A DNA stretch of 64,000 nt from UBA1757 sp045627385. GTDB lineage: Bacteria > Bacteroidota > Bacteroidia > Bacteroidales > UBA1402. The notes below the pieces were generated by a model. The model was not told the origin of the DNA and searched no databases. It saw nothing but the letters and a program-made list of their open reading frames with translations. The stretch covers positions 62,001 through 126,000 of the forward strand of contig JAZQNO010000013.1 in assembly GCA_045627385.1 (NCBI GenBank), written 5' to 3'. Below are positions 43,983-51,844 of this stretch, one piece after another (positions within the stretch are counted from its first letter, which is position 1; each line of letters begins with the position of its first letter). The position numbers were made by a program, and so were the translations under genes.

Positions 43983-45631
43983 GCTGTTTCAGAGATCAAA
44001 GATACAAGATTTTGAAAGCAATTCACAACAACTCCTCGAAGTTCCCTGCGGCGAAAGCCACTGTTTCAGAGATCAAAGATACAAGATTTTGAAAGCAATT
44101 CACAACTGGTGGTTTCTACTTTGCGTAAAATGTCAGCTGTTTCAGAGATCAAAGATACAAGATTTTGAAAGCAATTCACAACTAATACGCTTTCATAATA
44201 CTTTGGATGAAGCTGTTTCAGAGATCAAAGATACAAGATTTTGAAAGCAATTCACAACTGCCGAGTGCGGAAGCATACGCGACACCGGGCTGTTTCAGAG
44301 ATCAAAGATACAAGATTTTGAAAGCAATTCACAACAGGGAGGGAGCCGGTGAAACGACTCTCTCTGCTGTTTCAGAGATCAAAGATACAAGATTTTGAAA
44401 GCAATTCACAACGACACAGCGAATATCGCACAAACGCCATTGCTGTTTCAGAGATCAAAGATACAAGATTTTGAAAGCAATTCACAACTGGTATGTGGAG
44501 TGAATCGCGATGCAGTTTGCTGTTTCAGAGATCAAAGATACAAGATTTTGAAAGCAATTCACAACCAGTCGCTGTCAGTATGACTGCATTTCCGTGCTGT
44601 TTCAGAGATCAAAGATACAAGATTTTGAAAGCAATTCACAACATCTTCGCGGTCGTAACAGCGCCGTTTGCAGCTGTTTCAGAGATCAAAGATACAAGAT
44701 TTTGAAAGCAATTCACAACCTGCCCTGCGGTCAGATGAAAGGCATCTGCTGTTTCAGAGATCAAAGATACAAGATTTTGAAAGCAATTCACAACAGGCGT
44801 TTGTCGCCCGTCTTGGAAACGGAAGCTGTTTCAGAGATCAAAGATACAAGATTTTGAAAGCAATTCACAACACATAGTATGAACAGATATCGGAACACTT
44901 GGCTGTTTCAGAGATCAAAGATACAAGATTTTGAAAGCAATTCACAACGGGAACGGGGTATTCCTGCAATCCGCGATGCTGTTTCAGAGATCAAAGATAC
45001 AAGATTTTGAAAGCAATTCACAACAGGAGCACGGACTGGCCAAGGAATATGCGGCTGTTTCAGAGATCAAAGATACAAGATTTTGAAAGCAATTCACAAC
45101 GTAGCAGCAGGGAGGTCCGCTGCAGTCGGGCTGTTTCAGAGATCAAAGATACAAGATTTTGAAAGCAATTCACAACTGGCGAAGCAGTCCCAGATAACTG
45201 TTTATGCTGTTTCAGAGATCAAAGATACAAGATTTTGAAAGCAATTCACAACTATAGTGCTGATTGACACCGCCCCGCATCCGCTGTTTCAGAGATCAAA
45301 GATACAAGATTTTGAAAGCAATTCACAACACGGTCAAAGCTTCATGCTGTATGAGTTTGGCTGTTTCAGAGATCAAAGATACAAGATTTTGAAAGCAATT
45401 CACAACCCTGCAGCTGCGGAACCAGATCCGTAAATGCTGTTTCAGAGATCAAAGATACAAGATTTTGAAAGCAATTCACAACTATAGTGCTGAGTGACAC
45501 CAACGCACATCCGCTGTTTCAGAGATCAAAGATACAAGATTTTGAAAGCAATTCACAACGTAGGGTAGGAGCGAAAAAAAATAAATTTGCTGTTTCAGAG
45601 ATCAAAGATACAAGATTTTGAAAGCAATTCA
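43983..45631 (-). CRISPR. CRISPR array, 22 repeats of 47 bp and 21 spacers of 28-30 bp
   Basis: Repeats start at 43983, 44060, 44136, 44212, 44289, 44366, 44442, 44519, 44596, 44673, 44748, 44825, 44902, 44978, 45054, 45130, 45206, 45283, 45360, 45436, 45513 and 45589. All are identical except the second, whose first base is A not G, and the last, which diverges after 43 bases. Read on the minus strand the repeat begins GTTGTGAATTGCTTTC, the usual orientation for Bacteroidetes type II arrays, and only this orientation pairs with the minus-strand tracrRNA that has a promoter and terminator. Each full repeat contains a promoter-like TTG-N21-TATCTTTG on the same strand. The divergent terminal repeat at the far end suggests new spacers enter beside cas2. 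Confidence 0.97.
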
Positions 45632-45860
45632 TTTTGTTGTTTCACTGCTTTGCCACTAAGGTCGCGGGAAAACCGGCTCAAAATCGCTCGTGCCGGTGGA
45701 ATTTGTAGTGCTGTTGAGGGTATTGCTGTGTTATACGGAAAATCCTTTATAAATTCGCACCAAGATTATCACCAAGATCGCACCAAGATTGTCTGCAAGA
45801 TTGTCTGCAATAGTGGGTGTCACTGGGTTATGCTGGAAAGAACATATAAGAACATATGAT
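45632..45860. other. Array-flanking intergenic DNA with a fragment of the 85-bp repeat
   Basis: Just beyond the last CRISPR repeat, 45650-45672 reads TGCCACTAAGGTCGCGGGAA, the central part of the 85-bp repeat family. Then follow two direct words (CACCAAGATT / TGTCTGCAA, near 45769-45809). No gene is seen before 45861. Confidence 0.7.
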
Positions 45861-46475
45861 ATGAAACGATTGGTTGTCATCCTTTTCGCCGTTCTCTGTT
45901 CGGCATCTGTCATTGCTCAGAACGAAAAGGCGGTTGTGCCGGTTCTCGAAGTTGGTGCCGGGCTCTCGTTGGAAGTGCTTTCCGGCTACGGTGAACTTAT
46001 GCCGGGTCTTGCCACTGAGCTCAATTTTGGCTTGGAAATACGTGTGGACGACAAGTGGTCTGTGATGCCTCAGATTGGCCACAACACCATGATTGGTGCT
46101 GCATGGTATCTTTTCCTTGGGTACGTCGGTGGCGATATTGATGTATACAGTTTTTTCAATACTGCGGTCCTTGGCCGTTACAAACTCGACGATGGTTTGG
46201 CTCTGGGATTTGGACCGGCCTTCTACATCACCGAGGGCGAAGATACCTACTACATCGACTCTAACCCTTTCGATCCGCGCGCTGGCCTGGTCAAGATAAA
46301 ACCGTGGGATTTCGGCTTGCGCGCTACCGTTACAAAGGATTATGGGGAACACTGGCGCATTGGAGCCTTGGCTAATGTCGGACTTCGCAATATGCTGATT
46401 CAGTATCCCGATGTTGGAATTAGCGGTCACACTTATCTCTTCTCTTACTGTTTCACTGCCGGTTTCCGTTTTTAA
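45861..46475 (+). CDS. Secreted or outer-membrane beta-barrel protein
   Basis: 204 residues with signal peptide MKRLVVILFAVLCSASVIAQ. The mature part alternates polar and hydrophobic residues and ends TAGFRF, with a terminal Phe as for outer-membrane barrels of about 8-10 strands. No specific family recognised. The start at 45861 yields the signal peptide; upstream codons in frame are intergenic. It lies between the CRISPR array and a set of 85-bp repeats, so it may be a late arrival at this site. Confidence 0.8.
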   Translation: MKRLVVILFAVLCSASVIAQNEKAVVPVLEVGAGLSLEVLSGYGELMPGLATELNFGLEIRVDDKWSVMPQIGHNTMIGAAWYLFLGYVGGDIDVYSFFNTAVLGRYKLDDGLALGFGPAFYITEGEDTYYIDSNPFDPRAGLVKIKPWDFGLRATVTKDYGEHWRIGALANVGLRNMLIQYPDVGISGHTYLFSYCFTAGFRF

Positions 46476-46502
46476 CCGAGCTGCAGCGGCTTGCAACTGC
46501 GG

Positions 46503-46732
46503 CGACCGACCTTAGTGCGGTTTTAGGCGGCTGGAAGCATGTTTTTGCCACTAAGGTCGCGGGAAAACGGCCCAAAGCGGCCTGCGGCGGGGAACCTTAG
46601 TGCGGTTTTAGGCGGCTGGAAGCATGTTTTTGCCACTAAGGTCGCGGGAAAACGGCCCAAAGCGGCCTGCGGCGGGGAACCTTAGTGTGGTTTTAGTCGG
46701 CTGGAAGCATGTTTTTGCCACTAAGGTCGGCA
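46503..46732. repeat. 85-bp tandem repeat, about 2.7 copies (copy set 2)
   Basis: Unit starts at 46525, 46610 and 46695, again exactly 85 bp apart, preceded by the right end of another unit (GACCTTAGTGCGG, from 46507). The motifs GGCTGGAAGCATG, CCACTAAGGTCG and CCTTAGTG(C/T)GG are shared with 35761-36060, while the internal spacer sequence differs between the two sets. A worn single copy is at 47170-47212. Confidence 0.9.
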
Positions 46733-46779
46733 AAACCGGCCCGCGGGAAGACTGAGGGAAAATAATCATACTGAGGGTA

Positions 46780-46809
46780 TTGATAATCCGGAAGGAAAGG
46801 ATACCTTTG
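46780..46809 (+). promoter_or_regulatory. Promoter of small membrane protein gene
   Basis: TTG (46780-46782), 19-bp spacer, TACCTTTG (46802-46809). Confidence 0.65.
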
Positions 46810-46862
46810 CCTCTGAATGCCGTTGTTTGCATCTGACAACACACACACACACACATTTGGTC

Positions 46863-47054
46863 ATGCGAGGAAGAAAAGTACATATCACTCCGCTCGGATG
46901 GTTGGTCTTTTGGGCGATAATTGTTGTGATTTTTATAGGAAGTATCGTCCTTACTTTCGTTTTGGATGACGGCACTGAGTATTGGATGATTGGCCAGCCT
47001 GTGGCATTGATCCTTATTGGCATATTGTTCGGAGGGGCGGAAAGCGACGACTAG
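46863..47054 (+). CDS. Small two-helix membrane protein
   Basis: 63 residues from ATG 46863 (MRGRKVHITPLGW). Two hydrophobic segments (LVFWAIIVVIFIGSIVLTFVL and IGQPVALILIGILFGG) are joined by an acidic loop and end in Glu-Ser-Asp-Asp. The frame is open upstream across an (AC)n tract, but promoter position and composition favour the later ATG. A promoter lies about 55 bp upstream and a strong terminator starts 25 bp after the stop, which together support a real short gene. Function unknown. Confidence 0.65.
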   Translation: MRGRKVHITPLGWLVFWAIIVVIFIGSIVLTFVLDDGTEYWMIGQPVALILIGILFGGAESDD

Positions 47055-47056
47055 CG

Positions 47057-47120
47057 GTATTGAACTGACTTCATACAAAATGCCGGCCCTCTTGGGGGCC
47101 GGCATTCGTTTTTGTGCTCG
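47057..47120 (+). terminator. Terminator hairpin within a 64-bp direct repeat (copy 1)
   Basis: ATGCCGGCCCTC with its near complement GGGGGCCGGCAT (47080-47105) is followed by TCGTTTTT. The whole 64-bp block recurs at 53573-53636 with one mismatch. Confidence 0.88.
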
Positions 47121-47193
47121 CGATAATTACTCGTGTTAGTTTCCCGTGATAAAACCGCGGAAATGGGCTGAAACGACCGTCCTTAGTGTGGTT

Positions 47194-47298
47194 TCAGACG
47201 ACTGAGAGTATGTCCTGTTTGATTCCGAGCTTATTCGTGAGCTTGTTGGCCTCCTTTAAAAGTGCCGTCGTTTGTGTGATTATGATTGATTTTGCCAT
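47194..47298 (-). CDS. Possible small protein, 34 residues
   Basis: ATG at 47298 opens a 34-codon frame (MAKSIIITQTTALLKEANKL...) that ends within a worn copy of the 85-bp repeat. It starts 14 bp after the stop of the membrane-protein gene at 47312. The composition is protein-like (amphipathic, Lys/Leu rich), but it may be the cut-off N-terminus of a longer gene. No function recognised. Confidence 0.3.
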   Translation of the reverse strand: MAKSIIITQTTALLKEANKLTNKLGIKQDILSVV

Positions 47299-47311
47299 AA
47301 TATAAAGTCTG

Positions 47312-47641
47312 TTATAAGTTGTCTCTGACAATCATTACCACATAATTAATGCAATGGATTGCCAATGGGAGATTGAAGCATATCTGCCCATAGCCAATGG
47401 CTGAACCTATTCGAGTTCCCAGTAGTTCGCTTTCTGATTTTGACCAGAACCAGCGGGGAGGAACATCGACAGCCCATTGTGATGCACCAAGAAATATCCC
47501 GATAATCAGACCTGCTATCGCGGCAGTCCACACCAGTGGCGCATGAAAATCATTATATACCGCTATTTCACAAATCCCCAAAAAACCGAGCAGGTTTACA
47601 GTTGGTCCTATAGCTCTTAAAATCAACATTAAAAAGGTCAT
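47312..47641 (-). CDS. Small membrane protein, unknown function
   Basis: 109 residues with three probable membrane helices (near residues 5-25, 36-58, 85-104) and a short polar loop (PPRWFWSKSESELLGTR). No motif recognised. A+T-richer than the core. It starts 6 bp after the stop of a 37-codon frame on the same strand, so a small operon is likely. Confidence 0.6.
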   Translation of the reverse strand: MTFLMLILRAIGPTVNLLGFLGICEIAVYNDFHAPLVWTAAIAGLIIGIFLGASQWAVDVPPRWFWSKSESELLGTRIGSAIGYGQICFNLPLAIHCINYVVMIVRDNL

Positions 47642-47647
47642 AACTAT

Positions 47648-47761
47648 TTAATCCATATAATCGCTAAATCCAAAGAAGTTGACAGGGCGCTCAAGCATCT
47701 CCTTGGGCAATGGTTTCTCAACCTCATCATCGAAATGCCGATTGCTATCGAATACGCACAC
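47648..47761 (-). CDS. Short ORF or gene remnant, 37 residues
   Basis: From a GTG at 47761 the frame reads MCVFDSNRHFDDEVEKPLPK and continues with EMLERPVNFFGFSDYMD. The composition looks like real protein, and the 6-bp spacing to the next gene is operon-like, but there is no ATG and a stop lies just upstream. It could be the surviving C-terminus of a longer gene. Confidence 0.35.
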   Translation of the reverse strand: MCVFDSNRHFDDEVEKPLPKEMLERPVNFFGFSDYMD

Positions 47762-47810
47762 TAACTAATGCCTGAGTCTATCAAATCCAGACATTAACTT
47801 TGTTCAATGA

Positions 47811-48536
47811 TTAATCGACAAGAATGACGACATTGAAACCAAATGTTTTGAACAGGGATTCAAGCTTCGGCTTACCGGACGATACGGCCTTGTCCAAAAT
47901 ACCATATTCAATTGCGTCCTGTCTGATCTCATCTTTTGCTTTACTTTCAATAGCAGTTGTCTGCTCTTCACTCCAATTTCCGAATCTGTCGAATAACTCC
48001 ATATCACTTGGATTGACAATTACATCGAAAATTTCCGCCTGGGGCAGATGAATCGTTATCGTATCACTCGAAATAATAAAACCCTCATCGGAAATCTTTG
48101 ATAAATCGTATCCTGCCCTTACTATTCCGTGGGTAATATAGGCAATTTTGGCACTTAAAACTGAATCAACAATGGTCCCGTCTAGTTTTTTCTTCGGAAT
48201 TTCCAGGATGCCCATCAATTTGTTGTCACTAGCCGTTATTTTGTAAACTGGCGTTTCTTTCATTCTGTACTGTTCTCCTACCAATGCCTTTTCTTCATAA
48301 AAACAAGCAGTAGTAAATTCACTGATTTTTTTTATTTCACTAACGACATTGTTAGTTTTTTCAATTGTCAATGGATTTGAACCAAACAAATGAAATGAAG
48401 GGAAAGCGATTTTTTTTACACCAATTAACAATGCAATAATGATAACGGCAATTATCACTGTTTTAATTAATCCCGATATGGAATTCACAGTATCTGTTAA
48501 CGTATTTGTGTTTATATTAAATATTTTCATAATCAT
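47811..48536 (-). CDS. DUF4230 protein, membrane anchored
   Basis: 241 residues. One helix near residues 23-42 (IKTVIIAVIIIALLIGVKKI), then a DUF4230 domain: SEFTTACFYEEKALV, KIAYITHGIVRAGYDLSKI, ITIHLPQAEIFDVIVNPSD and a conserved C-terminal helix. The family is common in Bacteroidetes and Firmicutes; function unknown. It overlaps a second DUF4230 gene by 4 bp, making a translationally coupled pair. Confidence 0.85.
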   Translation of the reverse strand: MIMKIFNINTNTLTDTVNSISGLIKTVIIAVIIIALLIGVKKIAFPSFHLFGSNPLTIEKTNNVVSEIKKISEFTTACFYEEKALVGEQYRMKETPVYKITASDNKLMGILEIPKKKLDGTIVDSVLSAKIAYITHGIVRAGYDLSKISDEGFIISSDTITIHLPQAEIFDVIVNPSDMELFDRFGNWSEEQTTAIESKAKDEIRQDAIEYGILDKAVSSGKPKLESLFKTFGFNVVILVD

Positions 48537-49096
48537 TCAAAATTAACGATAACTTTATTATAACCTAAGCTGGAAAACATAGTTTCAATAAACAATTGTG
48601 CATTTTTTTCGGCATCTTCCAAAATGCCCATGTTCGGAACATCTTCACGTATGGAGGCCTCGCCTTGCTGCTTGAGCGACAATCTTTCTTCTGTAGAAAA
48701 ATTGGATCTGAAACCGCTGACTCTGCAATACTCCTCCTTTATCAGCTCTAATGGCATATTCATTGATAACAACTTCGCTTTTGGCAATGTCGCAGTAATT
48801 GTATTGTTTTCATCATCAACTACAATGTCTTCTGCCGTAATGCCAGACATATCAATGCCGGCTTTCAAATATGCAATACTGGAATACAATATCTTTCGAT
48901 CACCATACTTATACCAGTCCTCATTACTATCGCACTTGATGATTTTTTTGACAGTATACTCTGCCGTACCTAACTCGGCCATCTCTGTGAGACTATGGAT
49001 TTTTTGCCCTACAACCTTTTCTTTCGAAGTTTCGCAAGATGACAGCAAACACAACGTCAAAAGAGATGTCAATAAAAAATTCATAGAATTACTCAT
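48533..49096 (-). CDS. DUF4230 lipoprotein
   Basis: 187 residues. The lipoprotein signal is FLLTSLLTLCLLSSCETS. The domain shows the same elements as its neighbour (SSIAYLKAGIDMSGI, ITATLPKAKLLSMNMP, and a C-terminal SSLGYNKVIVNFE). The two proteins thus share a fold, but one is an inner-membrane protein and the other a lipoprotein, which suggests a complex of paralogues. Stop and next start overlap by 4 bp. Confidence 0.85.
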   Translation of the reverse strand: MSNSMNFLLTSLLTLCLLSSCETSKEKVVGQKIHSLTEMAELGTAEYTVKKIIKCDSNEDWYKYGDRKILYSSIAYLKAGIDMSGITAEDIVVDDENNTITATLPKAKLLSMNMPLELIKEEYCRVSGFRSNFSTEERLSLKQQGEASIREDVPNMGILEDAEKNAQLFIETMFSSLGYNKVIVNFE

Positions 49097-49130
49097 AATT
49101 ACATTTCGTTTATTGATTATTGATTAACTC

Positions 49131-49262
49131 TCAGTCACTTTCTTTATGAATATTCAGGCTAATTTTCTCTCGCGAAATTGATTCCAATTTTTCATAGATT
49201 ACTTGTGCTTCATCTTTAATGGAATTTAATCTCGAACGGATGTTTGACCTGGATTTGTCCAT
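49131..49262 (-). CDS. Possible small protein, 43 residues
   Basis: ATG at 49262 begins MDKSRSNIRSRLNSIKDEAQ, continuing VIYEKLESISREKISLNIHK and ending ESD. Highly charged, amphipathic helix. It lies 20 bp downstream of the 122-residue gene and 34 bp upstream of the DUF4230 lipoprotein, all on the same strand. This gene-like spacing in an otherwise tight operon is the main support. Confidence 0.5.
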   Translation of the reverse strand: MDKSRSNIRSRLNSIKDEAQVIYEKLESISREKISLNIHKESD

Positions 49263-49282
49263 AATAACGGATATTTGATAAC

Positions 49283-49651
49283 TTATATGCCTTCTTCTCT
49301 GGCCAGTTGTCCGATTGTCAGCTTGTCATATTCTTTCTTGTTTCCTCCTTTGGCATCCTTGATTTGCACAGTAACGCCAAATTTATCAGAGAACAGTTTC
49401 TCTGTCTCGCCGACTTTCATGCTGGCCTTGATTATCAGGTCTGCAGCTTTTGTGTTGACATCCTTCGTGGTTTTCTGGTTGAGCTGATTCAACGTAAGAT
49501 TTCCGTCGGCAATCTGCGCTCCTTTGTAGAATACCAGGTTTAGTCCAAAAGCCTTCATGAAATCTGCTGAAATAGTTTTTAACTTCTTGTTAGGAGCTAC
49601 GGAGAACTCAGACTTACTGAAGTTGTCCATGATGTTGTTTAAAAGTCCCAT
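49283..49651 (-). CDS. Conserved small cytosolic protein
   Basis: 122 residues, starting MGLLNNIMDNFSKSEFSVAP. The second half (LIIKASMKVGETEKLFSDKFGVTVQIKD) looks like a compact alpha/beta fold that I associate with conserved hypothetical proteins of Bacteroidetes. No signal peptide or catalytic motif. First gene of the minus-strand cluster running down to 47.3 kb; one arm of the long inverted repeat lies 35 bp upstream and may hold its promoter. Confidence 0.6.
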   Translation of the reverse strand: MGLLNNIMDNFSKSEFSVAPNKKLKTISADFMKAFGLNLVFYKGAQIADGNLTLNQLNQKTTKDVNTKAADLIIKASMKVGETEKLFSDKFGVTVQIKDAKGGNKKEYDKLTIGQLAREEGI

Positions 49652-49686
49652 ACCGATATTGGTTTAATAATTATTTTGAGTTTGAA

Positions 49687-49748
49687 ATTCGATTTGTTGG
49701 CAAAGTTCAAAAGTATTGACGCGTTTTTCAATGTCATTTGATGTCATT
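49687..49748. repeat. Long inverted repeat, left arm
   Basis: About 62 bp that match the reverse complement of 50133-50196 with a few mismatches and a short gap. Read outward (minus strand) it encodes MTSNDIEKRVNTFEL, as does the other arm on the plus strand. Confidence 0.88.
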
Positions 49749-49755
49749 TTTCCTT

Positions 49756-50080
49756 CTGAAGGCTCCGAAGTCCGATGCCGGTATCCATCTGGCCATGCTG
49801 AAACGTGAGTATGAACTGTCTGTCGGCTGTGGGCTATCTGCACAAGAATGGCGTGGTACACAATGACCTGAAGCCGGAGAACATACTTGTGAACCGTTCA
49901 GACAACGATGTACGCATCATTGACTTCGGACTGGCCGATGATGACGCGCATTACATGATCCGCACTCCGGGGCTGTCTCCTTATTACTCATCGCCCGAGC
50001 TCCGGGCTGTGGCCCGCGGGGACAAGGCGGTGATTGATGCCCGCAGCGATGTGTTCTCGCTACATTGTGGGCCAGAATAA
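49756..50080 (+). pseudogene. Broken Ser/Thr protein kinase
   Basis: Two pieces of a eukaryotic-type kinase in different frames. The first, 49756-49827, encodes HLAMLKREYELS, typical of the alpha-C helix in the N-lobe. The second, from about 49823 in the frame of GTG 49805, encodes AVGYLHKNGVVHNDLKPENI, with the catalytic-loop Asp and Asn, then VRIIDFGLADD (DFG) and YYSSPE (APE), stopping at 50080 soon after DARSDVFSL. The ATP-binding glycine loop, the segment between alpha-C and the catalytic loop, and the C-lobe end are missing, so it cannot be functional. It lies between inverted repeats. Confidence 0.85.
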
Positions 50081-50132
50081 CGGTCTCACCACCTTGGAAA
50101 TCCTAGTCGGCTAGATTTCCGCCAGCCATACC

Positions 50133-50196
50133 AAATGACATCAAATGACATTGAAAAACACGTCAATAGTTTTGAACTTCGCCCCACAAATCGAAT
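50133..50196. repeat. Long inverted repeat, right arm
   Basis: Partner of 49687-49748. The plus strand encodes MTSNDIEKHVNSFEL from ATG 50135, reaching a stop after 24 codons. The 385 bp between the arms hold the kinase remnant. Between 50197 and 50395 no gene is seen. Confidence 0.88.
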
Positions 50197-50395
50197 GGAT
50201 TGTTTTTAATCTGCGCAAAGGACAAACGTATCTTGGGTATAAAGAATCCATCTGCAATCCGTTCGTTGGGAAGCGTGTGGAATATGACAGCTGCATCGAA
50301 AGGGGCACAGTGATTTGTATTATGATAAAAGGTATTATAGAATTAATCCGTTTTTTAAAGATTTCAAAACCAATTGATTGTAAATAAAGATAGAA

Positions 50396-50848
50396 ATGAA
50401 AAAAGTATTCGTTCTCCTCGCCGCTGTAGTTATCTGCTTCAGTGCGTGCGCTCCAGGCGCAAAACTCGTTAATTCGGCTTCGTATTCCAAGAGCTCGGCC
50501 CCAACCCCGGTCGCTGCCGTGTTTGCCGATGTTGAGGTGTCTCCGAACAGGATCACCTACTTCATGCTACCGACCAAGACAGTGGCCACGGGTGGCTATG
50601 ACAATGTGGTTGCGACAGCAGTCCGCGAGGCACTCGATGCAAACGGCGGAGGTGATGTGCTCGTCGCCCTTGAGACCCAAGTGAAATATAACGAGGATGG
50701 CAAGATTGAGTCCATTACCGTGTCTGGCTATCCTGGGAAATACAAGAATTTCCGCAATCCGGGGGATGACTACCTCAAGGGCCTTTCTCCTGAGAAATCG
50801 GCAGAGAAAATGTCCGGACCTTCCCTTCCTTTGGGCAAAAAGAAATAG
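50396..50848 (+). CDS. Small lipoprotein, unknown function
   Basis: 150 residues. The signal is MKKVFVLLAAVVICFSAC with a lipobox Cys at 18. The mature part contains TPVAAVFADVEVSPNRITY and ANGGGDVLVALETQVKYNEDGKI, suggesting a small alpha/beta domain seen in Bacteroidetes lipoproteins that may pair with outer-membrane proteins. It ends in a basic tail. It is 3 bp upstream of a beta-barrel gene, so they are co-expressed. Confidence 0.75.
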   Translation: MKKVFVLLAAVVICFSACAPGAKLVNSASYSKSSAPTPVAAVFADVEVSPNRITYFMLPTKTVATGGYDNVVATAVREALDANGGGDVLVALETQVKYNEDGKIESITVSGYPGKYKNFRNPGDDYLKGLSPEKSAEKMSGPSLPLGKKK

Positions 50849-50851
50849 CAT

Positions 50852-51832
50852 ATGAAAAGATATGTTCTTGTTTTGATGCTGTCGCTACTTTCAATCGTAG
50901 CGGTGGCACAGAACAGGATTGTGCGGGGTGTTGTCTTTGATTCATCGCGCAATCCGTTCGTGGGTGCGGTCATCTCTGTCGATGGGCAAAGTGTGACTGC
51001 CGAGTCGAAGATTGATGGCACTTTCGAGATCAGTGTCCCGGTATACTGCAGGTCGATATCCGCTTCCAAGGTGGGTTACCTTTCTCAGACTCTGGAGATT
51101 GACGGTTCATATCTGGTTTTCACGATGAAAGAGGACAAGAAAAGGGCAGAGGCGAGGGCGATATTTGTTGATGACAGTACAGCGGCTGCCCAAGCGGCAC
51201 TGAAGGCTGCAAAGGACGAGGAAGCGCGCATAGCAGCTGAAAAGGCTGCAGCAAAGAAGGCAGCAAAGAAGGCAGCTACGGAGAAATATGATTCACAGTA
51301 TAAGAACCACGGTCTTGTCAAAAGCATTGATTTTACCTACGGCTATCAGCCTTTGACGGGTGATGTTGTGTTCAAGGACATGGGCTGGCGCGACTACGGC
51401 GACCAGATTCCTTTTCAGTTGACATCTTCCATCGGTTACCGTGTTAACTGTTTCTTCGCGGTCAGTGCCGGTGCCGGTGTACTATATGACGTGAAGAATA
51501 TTGCCATTAAGAATGACACCTTTGCTGAGGGTTATTACCCAAACTTCAAACTTCACCGGATAGATGTCCCTATCTTCGTGAAGGCTGATCTCTTTATGAC
51601 CAAGGGCAAGGTGCAGCCGTTGCTCTCCATGTCTGGAGGTCTGTACGTGCTCAGTGAAACCCCTCTCATCGACGGTGGCATAGGCTGCAGCATCAGAATG
51701 TCTAAATCATCGGCTATCAATATCTTGGCCGGTGTCAGGACCACTCCTTGGCCATTCTTTCACGAGAATAGCAGTTCCAGTGGCTACATGATGGCCCTGA
51801 CACCGAGCGTAAAGGTCGGTTTCTCTTTCTAA
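50852..51832 (+). CDS. Outer-membrane barrel with N-terminal carboxypeptidase-regulatory-like domain
   Basis: 326 residues. Signal peptide ending SIVAVAQ; then a CarboxypepD_reg-like beta-sandwich (VRGVVFDSSRNPFVGAVISV, residues 23-95); then an Ala/Lys/Glu-rich helical linker (about 100-145) that may form a coiled coil in the periplasm; then an outer-membrane-beta-barrel domain ending LTPSVKVGFSF with terminal Phe. No TonB box or plug is seen, so it is not a TonB receptor. Starts 3 bp after the lipoprotein stop and 12 bp before the next lipoprotein gene. Confidence 0.8.
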   Translation: MKRYVLVLMLSLLSIVAVAQNRIVRGVVFDSSRNPFVGAVISVDGQSVTAESKIDGTFEISVPVYCRSISASKVGYLSQTLEIDGSYLVFTMKEDKKRAEARAIFVDDSTAAAQAALKAAKDEEARIAAEKAAAKKAAKKAATEKYDSQYKNHGLVKSIDFTYGYQPLTGDVVFKDMGWRDYGDQIPFQLTSSIGYRVNCFFAVSAGAGVLYDVKNIAIKNDTFAEGYYPNFKLHRIDVPIFVKADLFMTKGKVQPLLSMSGGLYVLSETPLIDGGIGCSIRMSKSSAINILAGVRTTPWPFFHENSSSSGYMMALTPSVKVGFSF

Positions 51833-51844
51833 TCAAACAGCAGA

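Noticed and set aside
44207..44877. Several overlapping frames encoding repeated FQRSKIQDFESNSQ units
   Set aside because: They are translations of CRISPR repeats and spacers, not genes.
49805..50080. 91-codon kinase-like frame as a functional gene
   Set aside because: It lacks the ATP-binding lobe and C-lobe, and the upstream kinase sequence is in another frame, so it is treated as a pseudogene.
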